A DNA stretch of 64,000 bases from Polaromonas sp. GTDB lineage: Bacteria > Pseudomonadota > Gammaproteobacteria > Burkholderiales > Burkholderiaceae_C. A program made the position numbers and the translations under genes. Position 1 is the first letter of the stretch. Each line of letters starts with the position of its first letter. The DNA is taken from contig JAQGNE010000070.1 in assembly GCA_028291985.1 (NCBI GenBank), forward strand, positions 62,001 through 126,000, read 5' to 3'. The notes under the pieces are model-generated. The model was not told the origin of the DNA and made no database searches. It worked only from the letters and a program-made list of their open reading frames with translations. Shown in pieces: positions 26,269-35,389 of this stretch.

Positions 26269-27141
26269 ATGCCAGACACCCTCGGCGCCACAGCCGACAC
26301 ATCATGCGAGACGCCGGCCGACATTTCCGAGGTCGCCAGAGGCCCTGCCGCCGCAACGCCCACGACCGACGCAGCTGCGCCTTCATCCGTTATCGCCGCT
26401 GCAACTTGCCTGCTCACCCGTGCCCATGCGCGGCGGCTGCGCGAGGTCTACCGCTCCGCCGGCTGGCCTTGCCAGGACGCGCTGGAAATCGACCTGCTGG
26501 CCGCCGGCCTGCTGCAGCGCATGGCCGGCAGCACCGGCTGCGAAACCCTGCGTGTCACCGATGCCGGCCTAACCTACCTGGCCACCACGCTTCAGCGCAA
26601 CCGCGCGGCGCTTTCCAAACATGAAGCACTGGTCGAGCACGTCGCCTGCCAGATGGTGCGCGCCGGCCGCATCGCGTGGCGCGGCCTGAGCCTGCGCGCG
26701 CAGCTGCCGCCCGTTGCCGAAGGCGCGCCGCACCGCTGGTGCATGGTGCGGCCCGATGTGTTCTCGATTCGCAATACCTCGGTGCAGGCGTATGTCGATC
26801 CGGTCGTGCATGAGATCAAGGTTCACCGGTCTGATCTGCTGGGCGATCTGCGGCGGCCCGAAAAGCGTGCAGCCTACCTCGACCTGGGCGGCGAGTGCTG
26901 GTACGTGCTGGGGGCTGACGCCAAAGGCAGGCCGATTGGCGCGGCCGACGAGGTGCCCGCTGAATGCGGCGTGATGGTGATGGACCAGCAACGCCTGGTG
27001 GTTGCCCGCCCGGCCCCGAGCCGTCCGCGGCATGACCTACCCTTTGGCGTCTGGCTGGCGCTGGCCAAGGCAACGCCGATAGCAGGCCTCACGGACGACG
27101 ATCAGGGCCTCTTGGGTAGCCAGGAAGCTGCATGCGGATAG
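26269..27141 (+). CDS. Putative winged-helix plus PD-(D/E)XK nuclease-like protein
   Basis: A 290-residue protein of no firmly recognised family. After an Ala/Pro/Thr-rich start, residues ~44-105 (TRAHARRLREVYRSAGWPC, later LLAAGLLQRM and LRVTDAGLTYLA) look like a winged helix. The second half has RPDVFSI near residue 161 and HEIKVHRSDLLGDLRRPEKR at 181-200, then ECWYVLG. A core Asp followed by an E-x-K strand, a helix with D/R residues and a hydrophobic strand is the arrangement of PD-(D/E)XK nucleases, similar to MmcB-like repair proteins. The assignment is inference. ATG 26269 is used; a frame start at 26236 is possible. Confidence 0.5.
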   Translation: MPDTLGATADTSCETPADISEVARGPAAATPTTDAAAPSSVIAAATCLLTRAHARRLREVYRSAGWPCQDALEIDLLAAGLLQRMAGSTGCETLRVTDAGLTYLATTLQRNRAALSKHEALVEHVACQMVRAGRIAWRGLSLRAQLPPVAEGAPHRWCMVRPDVFSIRNTSVQAYVDPVVHEIKVHRSDLLGDLRRPEKRAAYLDLGGECWYVLGADAKGRPIGAADEVPAECGVMVMDQQRLVVARPAPSRPRHDLPFGVWLALAKATPIAGLTDDDQGLLGSQEAACG

Positions 27142-27575
27142 CGCAGTTCGACTGGGCCGGCCTTGCCCGGTATCCGACTTCGCATCGATGCGTGGCAGGG
27201 GTCTGCGCGCTGGCCGTTATCCAGCCGCACCAATGCTTCGTGCTATGTTTGATATAGCTGACTTTGGCATCGTTGGGGGCGACAAGGCGCTGCCACATGC
27301 GGCCGACCTGGCCGGCGCCATTGAGGCCGCTTTCCAGGAGGCAAAAACCCTGCTGGCAGTGGCGGCTCCAGGCACCGGTATGGCTACGGCCGTCTCTGTG
27401 GACACCACCAAGCCGTTTGCCACGACAACCACCCAGAAGCTAGCCGGCAAAGCGACTCAGGGTAATGGAGCAGTTGCATTAGGCAAGCCTCTCTCACGCA
27501 AGCTCATCAGCAAGGCTGATACTGAACTTCGACTTCCCAGCACCCGACAAACCAGGCCCACTCCAACAGCATCCG
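27142..27575. other. Intergenic region with a partial repeat copy
   Basis: A 167-residue plus-strand ORF (27188-27691) crosses this stretch but is Thr/Ala/Pro-rich, has no recognisable motif and runs into the next gene in another frame, so it is not called. A partial dispersed-repeat core GCTATGTTTGATATAGC lies at 27242-27258 (copy F, right half poorly kept). Confidence 0.45.
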
Positions 27576-28460
27576 ATGCATCACGACATGGCAAGACCGT
27601 TTCCCCAGCAACCAGAGCAGCCGCCACAGCAACTGGCCCGGAAAAAACCCCGCATCGCGCCGAGGCCAGGCCCCGCCCGGCCAGCGTCTGACGTCGCGCC
27701 ACCGGCCGTCTGGCTGCTGGCCCTGGAGCTGCGGGCCTTCTGGGAATTCGGCTCGCTGCTTCCCGCCTGGCCTCTGTTGGTGAATGCACCGCGCGGTGAC
27801 GGCCACTCGGTGATAGTGTTCCCGGGTCTTTCAGCCAACGACGTGTCGACCGTGCCGCTGCGCCATTACCTGCTGGCGCTCGGTTACCGCTCACGGGGCT
27901 GGGAGCAAGGCTTCAATTTTGGCCCCCGTGCCGGCGTGCTGGACGAGGTCAAAAGCCAACTGGTACGCACCTTCGAGGCCACAGGTCGCAAGGTCAGCCT
28001 GATTGGCTGGAGCCTGGGCGGTGTGTACGCCCGCGAGCTGGCCAAGGAAATGCCGCATATGGTGCGCGGCGTCATCACCCTCGGCACCCCTTTTGCAGGC
28101 TCCCACAAATCAACCAATGCCTGGCGCATCTATGAGCTGGCCAGTGGCCGCAAGATTGAGCGCGAGGCTGAAAACTATGACCTGCCCGGCGCGCCGCCGT
28201 TGCCCACCACCAGCCTCTATTCGCGCAGCGACGGCGTCGTGGCCTGGCAGGCGAGTCTGCAGGTGCCAGACGCGTCGCAGCCCCACACCGAAAACATTGA
28301 AGTCAGGGCCAGCCATATCGGCCTGGTTTTCAACCCGAGCGCCTGGTGGGCGATTGCTGACCGCCTGGCGCAACCTGATGGCGACTGGAAGCCGTTCAGT
28401 GCGCCTGCCGCCGGGCTGAAAGCCAGGCTGCATGGCGTGGTCTACCCCGACCGCGACTGA
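27576..28460 (+). CDS. Alpha/beta hydrolase (lipase/PGAP1-like)
   Basis: A 294-residue protein; after a Pro-rich N-terminus the fold starts at VIVFPGLSANDVSTVPLRHYL. The nucleophile elbow is GWSLGG near residue 143-148, the acid is probably in SLYSRSDGVVAW, and the histidine is in VRASHIGLVFNP. TLGTPFAGSHKSTNAWRIYE resembles PGAP1-like and triacylglycerol-lipase relatives. No signal peptide, so a cytoplasmic esterase is likely; substrate unknown. Start may be ATG 27576 or 27588. Confidence 0.8.
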   Translation: MHHDMARPFPQQPEQPPQQLARKKPRIAPRPGPARPASDVAPPAVWLLALELRAFWEFGSLLPAWPLLVNAPRGDGHSVIVFPGLSANDVSTVPLRHYLLALGYRSRGWEQGFNFGPRAGVLDEVKSQLVRTFEATGRKVSLIGWSLGGVYARELAKEMPHMVRGVITLGTPFAGSHKSTNAWRIYELASGRKIEREAENYDLPGAPPLPTTSLYSRSDGVVAWQASLQVPDASQPHTENIEVRASHIGLVFNPSAWWAIADRLAQPDGDWKPFSAPAAGLKARLHGVVYPDRD

Positions 28461-28530
28461 CAAAAAGCCTTTTCAAGCTGACCCCGGGCAGGGCTGTGCG
28501 GTAAGGTCATTGCGCAGCAGCGTGGCCTGG

Positions 28531-29235
28531 CTACAAAGGCCGTGAAGGCTCCATTGCAAAGCTCATGCTCACCCCGTCTTCCAGCAAACGCAGCGCCACA
28601 TCCTGTACAGCGGCAATCGCGCGCAGGTCATTCCAGAGCAATTTGCGGTAACCGTCGTCATAAGGCTCGCAGTGCGCACGGTCCGATGACTTGATCTGGA
28701 TCAGCAACGCAAAATGATCGGTGTCCAGGTAACTGTCCATGACGACGTCCGAAGGCTGCGTCAGCTCATCGGTCAACACCAGCAAGGCGGCAGCCAGTGT
28801 GCTTCTCAAGGCGTCATGGCGCAACTGGACATCCGTGCGCTGCACATTGTTGATGAGGTGAAAGCCCTTGAAATTGAGATACCCCCCCATCAGGCTCATG
28901 CATTCCTGCACCCCTTGTGTTGCCGAGACCAGCGAATCACCCATGGGTGCAAGCCAGTTGCTGATGTCCATGCATTGCGCCATCGCAGCCTTGGCAAACT
29001 TGTTGATGTTGCTGGCATCCTGCTGCAGCGTCGGTAAGCTGGGATGCGGCGTTGAAAGCCGGTGGTCCATCACACCGTAGATCATGTTGATGGGCTGCAG
29101 GTAACGCACCAGCTGATGCCTGAGCACCGGCGAAAGCCGTCTGATCAGTGCATATCGGGCGGCTTCGGCCTCCTGCACGGTAGCCGAAGGCGCAGCAGTG
29201 GCACTGCGCAAAAATTCGCTGAATTTGATGTTCAT
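28531..29235 (-). CDS. Kinase-like protein with a degenerate histidine phosphotransfer/ATPase layout
   Basis: A 234-residue protein of no firm family. Residues ~25-60 (RYALIRRLSPVLRHQLVRYL, then QPINMIYGVMDHRL) look like the first helix of a histidine kinase dimerisation domain, with His near position 39; the part around 145-215 resembles a degenerate HATPase or ChpT-type domain without N and G boxes. It is on the same strand as, and 209 bases downstream of, the large CheB/CheR hybrid kinase, which ends in a receiver that could pass phosphate to it. This is inference. Confidence 0.45.
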   Translation of the reverse strand: MNIKFSEFLRSATAAPSATVQEAEAARYALIRRLSPVLRHQLVRYLQPINMIYGVMDHRLSTPHPSLPTLQQDASNINKFAKAAMAQCMDISNWLAPMGDSLVSATQGVQECMSLMGGYLNFKGFHLINNVQRTDVQLRHDALRSTLAAALLVLTDELTQPSDVVMDSYLDTDHFALLIQIKSSDRAHCEPYDDGYRKLLWNDLRAIAAVQDVALRLLEDGVSMSFAMEPSRPL

Positions 29236-29444
29236 GCCGCCCTCTACTAGGTCTTTATCACGCTTGCTTTTTTGCGTTTGCCAGGCGCATGGCCGGTGGC
29301 GCTAACCGGTAAGCGCCGCCGAAGATCAGAAACCGCGTTGCAAAGTTTGCATGAAATTCATCTGGTTTTTCCTACAAGCCCGCCAGTGTTTCGTAACCAA
29401 CTGCAAGGGGATTTACTCCAGGGCAGAGATGGGCGCGCAGGGCA

Positions 29445-32400
29445 TCAGGGCGAGGCGGGCTGGTCAGGGCGATCAGGAAATGTAAGGCCCGCAACCGCCT
29501 GCAGGATGTCCTCTACCGAGGCGGGTTTGGACACATGGGCATTGAAGCCGCTTTGCAGTGCACGGTCGACATCGACCTGGCGGCCATATCCGCTGAGGGC
29601 AATTGCCTGCAATCGCAACAACTCCGGCCGTTGCCTGACGCGGCGGATCAGCTCAAACCCGTCCATGGCCTCCATGCCGATGTCTGAAATGAGCAGGTCA
29701 TAGCCGCCTGATTTCAGCTTGTCGAGCGCAGCTGCCCCCGAGGTTGCGACATCCACCTTGGCCCCCGCAAGGCCCAGTAACTCTGCGAAGGGCTCCACCA
29801 CCTCCGCCATATCGTCGACAGCAAGTATCCGCAGACCCTGAATGCTTGCGCGGTGCGATGTTTCGGCCGCCGTACTTTCGGCGTTGGCAGACACCAGCGG
29901 TAGCCATACATTGAAAACCGAGCCCTGATTGACGCCCGCTGATTCAGCCTGAACCCTGCCGCCCTGGGCCAGGGTCAGCTGCTGGACCAGCGCCAGGCCG
30001 ACGCCAAGGCCGCCGTCAAAGGCCTTGGTCAGTGGGGTGGCACTGGTGGGCGCCTGGCTGAACATATCAAAGACACCGGGTAAAAATTCAGGCGGAATAC
30101 CTTGCCCTGTGTCGGTCACGGTAAAACGTGCAAAACCGTCCTCCTGGTTGAGCTCCAGCTTCATCTTCTGCCCGGGCGGCGTGAACTTGATGGCGTTATT
30201 GGTCAGGTTCCAGAAAATTTGCTCGGTCCGTACCCGGTCGCACAGTGCAACGATGCCCCGCGTCTTGCATTCCATATCCACCACCAGCCCCTTTTGATGG
30301 CCCGCGTCGTACGCCGCGGCGGCTACCGACATCACCAGGTCATTGAGGTTGACGGCCTCCAGGTTCAGGGCCAGCTTGCCGGTGCGGGCGCGGGACAAAT
30401 CCAGCAGGTCATCGATGATCTTGACCTGATGCGCCACCGCGCGCTGTATGGCCTCACCGGCACGCACCACCGGCGGCAGGTTTTTAAGCGAAGGCTGGCT
30501 GATCAGCAGCTCGGTGTTAACCTGAATCAGGTTTAGCGGGTGCTTCAGCTCATGCGACATGACGGCCAGGAACTGGTCCTTGGATTCGTTGGCCGCCTGC
30601 TGGCGCGCCAGCAGCTCGCCGCGGGTCTCCAGCTCGCGCTCGTTTTCAGTCAGGTCGCGCGCAATTTTTGCAAAGCCCTTATAGGGCGGCTGCAGCGGCG
30701 TGGTAACCCCGCTGCAGTAAATCGGGTTGCCATCCTTGCGATGGTGCCAGCGCTCATCCAGCGCGCGGCCTTCGGCAAGCGCGTTTTCCAGTTCCTGGTC
30801 GGGAACACCAGCTGCCTTGTCATTGGGCGTAAAGATGATCGCAAATGACTTGCCGACGATCTCGCCTTCGGTGTAGCCGAACATGCGTTCCGCACCCACG
30901 TTCCAGGTGGTGATGACGCCGTGCTCGTCGGTTGTCAAGATGGCGTAGTCCTTGGTAGTTTCGGCCACAAAACGCAGACGCTCATTACCCGCCTGCACCT
31001 CGTTCTGCGCCTTGCGCAACGCCGTCACATCCACAAAAGTCAGCACCGCGCCATCAATACGGTCGTCCATGGTTCGGTACGGCCGGATTCTGGACAGGAA
31101 ATGCTGGCCGTCGATGCTGTCGATTTCGCGCTCGACAACCCGCAGGCTGCTGAACACCTCATTGACATCGGCCGACAGCTGGTCGTAGTCCAGCCTGTGC
31201 GTGATGTCCAGCAGCGAACGGTTGATATCCGACGCGATGAGATTAAAGATAGCGCCGGCATGCGGCGTGTAACGCTTGATGCGCAGACCCCGGTCGATGA
31301 AGATGGTCGCAATATCGGAGGCGGCAATCAGGTTGAGCAGATCGTCATTGATTTTTGATGTCTCGTCGACCTTGGTCTTGAGCTCGAAGTTGACGGTGCT
31401 CAACTCTTCGTTCATCGACTGCAACTCTTCCTTGCTGGTTTCCAGCTCTTCCGTGGCCGAACGAAGCTCTTCGTTGATGGCCTGCAGTTCCTCGTTGGAC
31501 GCCTTGAGCTCTTCGGTCGAGGTTTCGGTCTGCTCGATGGTTTCCTGCAGATGCTCCTTGAGCTGGCGAATCTCCTTGTCCAGCTGCTCGATGACCAGCG
31601 GACTCGCAGAGCCCCCCGGCAGACTTGCGTCGCCCTGCAGGTCTTTGATGACCTCCTCAAAAGTCACCAGCGTCAACCGGGGCTGGTCCAGGCTATCCTG
31701 AAAAGACCTGACCGTCATCTTCACAAATGTTGGCTTGCCAGCCCATTCGATGGCGACCGGATGTGTGTCAACCACCTTGCCAGGCTCGTTGGCCTGATAC
31801 AGCGCCGTGCGTAACTCGGTGCGGAGCTCGCTTTGCAGGTTGGCCAGCAGGTTCAGCGATGGCGCACCGCCGCCATGGTTCATGAACTTGCCGACGCTCT
31901 CAGACAGGTGCAGGACATTGTGCTTGTCGTCAATCAATACGCTGGGCGCCATCGCCTGTTCAATGCAGCGGCGGTGCAATTCGGCGAAGCTAGGCGCCAG
32001 CGACTCGCGCCGCGGCTGGGCCAGACGCAGGGCGCCTGACTGCTCAAGTGGGCCGGTGACTGGCAGCGATAAATGCCTCGAAGCATGCGCATGCGGGTTG
32101 GAGCGAAAGATCCGGTTTTTTTTGTCAACCGGAATGAAGAGACCAGGCACCGCATCTGCAGACTCGGAGCTTCCCAAAAAGAGATAGCCGTTTGGCTTGA
32201 GCGCAAAGCGAAACATCTCCAGCACACTGGTTTGCGCCTCGCGGTCCAGATAGATCAGGAGGTTGCGGCAGCAGATCAGGTCCAGCCGTGAAAACGGCGG
32301 ATCACGCAGCACGTTGTGCGGCGCAAACAACACCTTTTCGCGTACATATTTCACTACCCGCAGCTGGCCCTGCTCTTTGGTGAAAAACTGGCGCAGCCGC

Positions 32401-33596
32401 CCTGGCGAAACATCGGTAATGATGGACGGGGGGTAAAGCCCCGCGCGCGCAATGCCAATGGCGCGCTCGTCAATATCAGTGGCAAAAATCTGCAGGTCGG
32501 GCGGCGAGGTCCTACGCTCGGTCTGCTCGCGCAGCAGCATCGCCAGCGAGTACGCCTCTTCGCCGGTGGCGCAGCCGGCTGCCCATACCCTGATGGGCTC
32601 GTCGGCGCTTCGGCCTTCCATCAGGGTGGGCAGCACGTCACGCTCCAACGCCTCAAAGGCTTCGCGATCCCGAAAAAAATTGGTGACGCTGATCAGCATG
32701 TCCTGCAGCAAGGGCTTGGCCTCGGCCGGGTTTTCGCGCAGGTAGTCGCGGTAAGCGGGAAGGTCTGGCAATGACCGAACCTGCAGGCGGCGCTCTATCC
32801 GGCGCAGCACGGTAGCCCGTTTGTAGTGGCGAAAGTCATTGCGTGAATGGCTGCGCAGCAGCGCCATGATGTCGCGCAAGGCCTCTTCCGCCATCTTGGT
32901 CGACTCGATGCCAGCGGGCGGCGTAACCTTCATCGAAGGGTCAGCGTCGTTGGGCATGGAGATGCGGCTTGCATTGGCCCACAGGTCCATCAGACGCTGC
33001 GGCATCTCGACCGCGCTCAGCACAAAGTCGACCGTGCCGGTGGCGATGGCCGCTTTGGGCATGCCGTCATATTCGGCATCGTCCGGCGATTGCACCAGGG
33101 TCACGCCGCCTTGCTCCTTGACCCGCGCCAGGCCCACGGAGCCGTCGGCTCCGGTGCCGGACAGCACGATAGCCACGGCGCGCTCACGGTGGACCTGCCC
33201 CAGTGAGCGGAAGAACAGGTCTATCGACACATGACTGCCGCCCTGCTTTGCCGACGCCACCAGGCGCAGAAAACCGTCGTTCATCGACAGGCTCTTGCTG
33301 GGCGGAATCACATACACATGATCTGCCTCGATAGGTGTCGGTTGCTGCACCTGCTTGACCGGCATATTGGTAACGCGCTGCAATATCGCGGCCGCACTGC
33401 TTTCATGGTCGGGCGACAGGTGGAGAATCACGACAAATGCCATGCCGTTGCCGGCCGGCATGTTCTCAAAAAACCGTAGCAAAGCAGTCAGGCCGCCGGC
33501 GGATGCGCCTATGCCCACCACCGGAAAATTGAGCGAGCCCTGTATCAGATCCGTAAGCTCTTCAGGATCTTGTCGGGTATCAGGAAGAGTGGACAT
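29445..33596 (-). CDS. CheB-CheR-PAS hybrid histidine kinase with receiver
   Basis: A 1383-residue cytoplasmic signalling protein. Domains in order: CheB methylesterase (~20-205, GASAGG near 30, GTGADGS later), CheR N-terminal and methyltransferase parts (~235-510, AAGCATGEEAYSLA near 344), a long coiled coil rich in ELETS/EELQS (~660-752), two PAS domains (~770-1000), HisKA with HELKHPLN (~1015), HATPase (N box NAIKFTP ~1135, DTGQGIP) and receiver (~1262-1380, ISDIGM aspartate). ATG 33596 is chosen as the start nearest the CheB domain; the frame extends 77 codons further. Such fusions act outside the main chemotaxis cluster; the stimulus is unknown. Confidence 0.9.
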   Translation of the reverse strand: MSTLPDTRQDPEELTDLIQGSLNFPVVGIGASAGGLTALLRFFENMPAGNGMAFVVILHLSPDHESSAAAILQRVTNMPVKQVQQPTPIEADHVYVIPPSKSLSMNDGFLRLVASAKQGGSHVSIDLFFRSLGQVHRERAVAIVLSGTGADGSVGLARVKEQGGVTLVQSPDDAEYDGMPKAAIATGTVDFVLSAVEMPQRLMDLWANASRISMPNDADPSMKVTPPAGIESTKMAEEALRDIMALLRSHSRNDFRHYKRATVLRRIERRLQVRSLPDLPAYRDYLRENPAEAKPLLQDMLISVTNFFRDREAFEALERDVLPTLMEGRSADEPIRVWAAGCATGEEAYSLAMLLREQTERRTSPPDLQIFATDIDERAIGIARAGLYPPSIITDVSPGRLRQFFTKEQGQLRVVKYVREKVLFAPHNVLRDPPFSRLDLICCRNLLIYLDREAQTSVLEMFRFALKPNGYLFLGSSESADAVPGLFIPVDKKNRIFRSNPHAHASRHLSLPVTGPLEQSGALRLAQPRRESLAPSFAELHRRCIEQAMAPSVLIDDKHNVLHLSESVGKFMNHGGGAPSLNLLANLQSELRTELRTALYQANEPGKVVDTHPVAIEWAGKPTFVKMTVRSFQDSLDQPRLTLVTFEEVIKDLQGDASLPGGSASPLVIEQLDKEIRQLKEHLQETIEQTETSTEELKASNEELQAINEELRSATEELETSKEELQSMNEELSTVNFELKTKVDETSKINDDLLNLIAASDIATIFIDRGLRIKRYTPHAGAIFNLIASDINRSLLDITHRLDYDQLSADVNEVFSSLRVVEREIDSIDGQHFLSRIRPYRTMDDRIDGAVLTFVDVTALRKAQNEVQAGNERLRFVAETTKDYAILTTDEHGVITTWNVGAERMFGYTEGEIVGKSFAIIFTPNDKAAGVPDQELENALAEGRALDERWHHRKDGNPIYCSGVTTPLQPPYKGFAKIARDLTENERELETRGELLARQQAANESKDQFLAVMSHELKHPLNLIQVNTELLISQPSLKNLPPVVRAGEAIQRAVAHQVKIIDDLLDLSRARTGKLALNLEAVNLNDLVMSVAAAAYDAGHQKGLVVDMECKTRGIVALCDRVRTEQIFWNLTNNAIKFTPPGQKMKLELNQEDGFARFTVTDTGQGIPPEFLPGVFDMFSQAPTSATPLTKAFDGGLGVGLALVQQLTLAQGGRVQAESAGVNQGSVFNVWLPLVSANAESTAAETSHRASIQGLRILAVDDMAEVVEPFAELLGLAGAKVDVATSGAAALDKLKSGGYDLLISDIGMEAMDGFELIRRVRQRPELLRLQAIALSGYGRQVDVDRALQSGFNAHVSKPASVEDILQAVAGLTFPDRPDQPASP

Positions 33597-34083
33597 GGCG
33601 TGTGGTGAGGGATGAGGACGATGGGTGAATGGTAGCGTTGGCACAGGGCGACGGCTGCCGCGCCGGCTGGCACGCACCCTGCGCGGCTGAGCTGCCGGAA
33701 AGCCCGGCCGGGGCCTAAGCGTAAGGATCAGGCTGCATGCAAAATCGGCTTGCGCAGGACAAATGACCGGCACAAGGCTCACATCGGACACCATGACAAG
33801 TGAAGTAGATGCTCCGCTTGCCGGCAATGCACGGCTGTAGTCCAGAGCCGTTGCCGACAGTCAGCAGTGGTTTCTTGCAGTCGATGTCCTGTAGATCAGG
33901 CCCGGAGATGCGCTGCGCCTTTGCCCACTACTGCCCTGAAATGCTGGGCCGTGGGACACGGTACACAACCCCTGTCGCAGCAGGCCTACATCAGCTGCGC
34001 GCATCAATGCGAATGATGCAGGTTGCTATTTGTCCAGGCGAAGGACGGGCAACAGCCATCCACATGGTTTTACAGGAGCACAC
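33597..34083. other. Intergenic region, nothing recognised
   Basis: The 487 bases upstream of the hybrid kinase contain no supported gene, repeat copy or RNA. Reading frames here are out-of-frame or the unlikely upstream extension of the kinase gene. Confidence 0.5.
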
Positions 34084-34299
34084 ATGAACGAGAGCGGCAT
34101 CACCAACACCAGCGGCGACGGCAGCAGGCCAACCACCAGTGGCGGCACAGACAATATCGGCGCTGCCGATGGCTTCGTACCCGGCAAGGCAAAACCGGCC
34201 GGGACAGGCACGCCCGCAGCAGCCGAAAAAATGAGCGACAAGCGACAGGACGGCGACGCACCGCAGGCGAACCACCCCGCCCCACATGACCTGAGTTGA
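34084..34299 (+). CDS. Small hydrophilic, probably disordered protein
   Basis: A 71-residue ORF from ATG 34084 with a good ribosome binding site (AGGAG at 34074-34078). It begins MNESGITNTSGDGSRPTTSG and is dominated by Gly, Ser, Thr, Asp, Ala and Pro, with no hydrophobic core or cysteine. Such composition suggests a disordered stress or hydration-type protein, but no family is recognised. A dispersed repeat follows at 34381. Confidence 0.5.
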   Translation: MNESGITNTSGDGSRPTTSGGTDNIGAADGFVPGKAKPAGTGTPAAAEKMSDKRQDGDAPQANHPAPHDLS

Positions 34300-34380
34300 G
34301 AGGCGCTGCCGTGAGGGGGAACAGCTGCGGACCGTAGTCATCAGCCGGTTATTGACAAGCAAAAGCCCCGGTTCAACCGG

Positions 34381-34450
34381 ATCTTTTGCTATACTTTAAA
34401 TAGCTATAACCCCTGGTAGAACCTGGGCTAGCGCACTAAAAATCTTAAAT
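34381..34450 (+). repeat. Dispersed ~65-bp element, copy G
   Basis: TTTTGCTATACTTTAAATAG then CTATAACCCCTGGTAGAACC and TGGGCTAGCGCAC with a CTTAAATTTT tail. It lies in the spacer before ppa (minus strand). The first 17 bases are nearly identical to copy J inside dnaX. Confidence 0.85.
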
Positions 34451-34486
34451 TTTCATTCTCAGGCCACCTGACGGGCCGCGCGTCGC

Positions 34487-35026
34487 TCAGGAGGGGTTGG
34501 CCGCCAGGTAATTGGCCACGCCGTCAGAAATTTCCTTCTTGGCAGCTTCCGGGCCTTCCCAGCCGTTGATCTTGACCCACTTGCCTTCCTCAAGGTCCTT
34601 GTAGTGCTCGAAAAAGTGAGAGATTGTCTTCAGGCGCAGGGGGTTCATGTCTTCCGGCTTTTGCCACTGGGTATAAAGCGAGCATTTCTTGTCGATGGGC
34701 ACGGCCAGCACTTTGCCATCTTCACCTGCCTCGTCGGTCATCTTTAAGATGCCGATCACACGGCAGGTGACCACCACGCCAGACATCAGGGGCACCGGTG
34801 TAATCACCAGCACATCAACCGGGTCGCCGTCACCACTGAGCGTTTTAGGCACATAGCCATAGTTGGTGGGGTAGTGCATCGATGTGCTCATAAAGCGGTC
34901 GACAAATATGGCGCCCGATTCCTTGTCCACCTCGTACTTCACCGGGTCTGCATTCATCGGAATTTCGATGATGACGTTAAAGGACTCGGGGTAGTTTTTT
35001 CCGGGAGAAACTTTATCAAGAGACAT
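34487..35026 (-). CDS. ppa: Inorganic pyrophosphatase, family I (soluble)
   Basis: A 179-residue enzyme hydrolysing pyrophosphate in the cytoplasm. The signature DGDPVDVLV with its metal-binding aspartates is at about 67-75, preceded by [15 protein letters not shown]; later VKINGWEG is typical. It is divergent from the membrane pyrophosphatase gene across a 363-base spacer. Confidence 0.97.
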   Translation of the reverse strand: MSLDKVSPGKNYPESFNVIIEIPMNADPVKYEVDKESGAIFVDRFMSTSMHYPTNYGYVPKTLSGDGDPVDVLVITPVPLMSGVVVTCRVIGILKMTDEAGEDGKVLAVPIDKKCSLYTQWQKPEDMNPLRLKTISHFFEHYKDLEEGKWVKINGWEGPEAAKKEISDGVANYLAANPS

Positions 35027-35389
35027 GGCGGGTTTTCAGGTTGAGGATGGAGAGTAAAGAGAAACGAAAAAGAGAAATGAAAACGAAACCTGTATGGACG
35101 CCAGCGCAGCGAGAACCATCAACAAGCCACAAAGACGCTGCGAAACCGATGACAGATGGCGGCCACAAGTTCAACATCCGAGCTGCCCGATGCATCGGTG
35201 TATACCCTCATTTTACTGATTCGGCCTTGATGCCTATTCAACGCGACGGTTTTTGGCGTTAAATTTCAGACGTTGGCCAATCGTCTCCACGTCTGTGGGC
35301 AGGTTCGAGGAAGCAACGCAGCGGGGGCATCGCTAGCGTTACGCCTTGCACCCTGACCCCAGGCGAAAACAACACAGGAGATTTTCGAT
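35027..35389. other. Divergent promoter region between ppa and hppA
   Basis: No gene is supported here. A Lys/Thr-rich 73-residue ORF at 35041-35262 looks like chance. The hppA side ends with AGGAGAT at 35375-35381, a good ribosome binding site. No clear operator was seen. Confidence 0.45.

Noticed and set aside
27188-27691. 167-residue ORF before the alpha/beta hydrolase
   Set aside because: Low-complexity Thr/Ala/Pro sequence, includes a partial repeat copy, and overlaps the hydrolase start in another frame; no family recognised.
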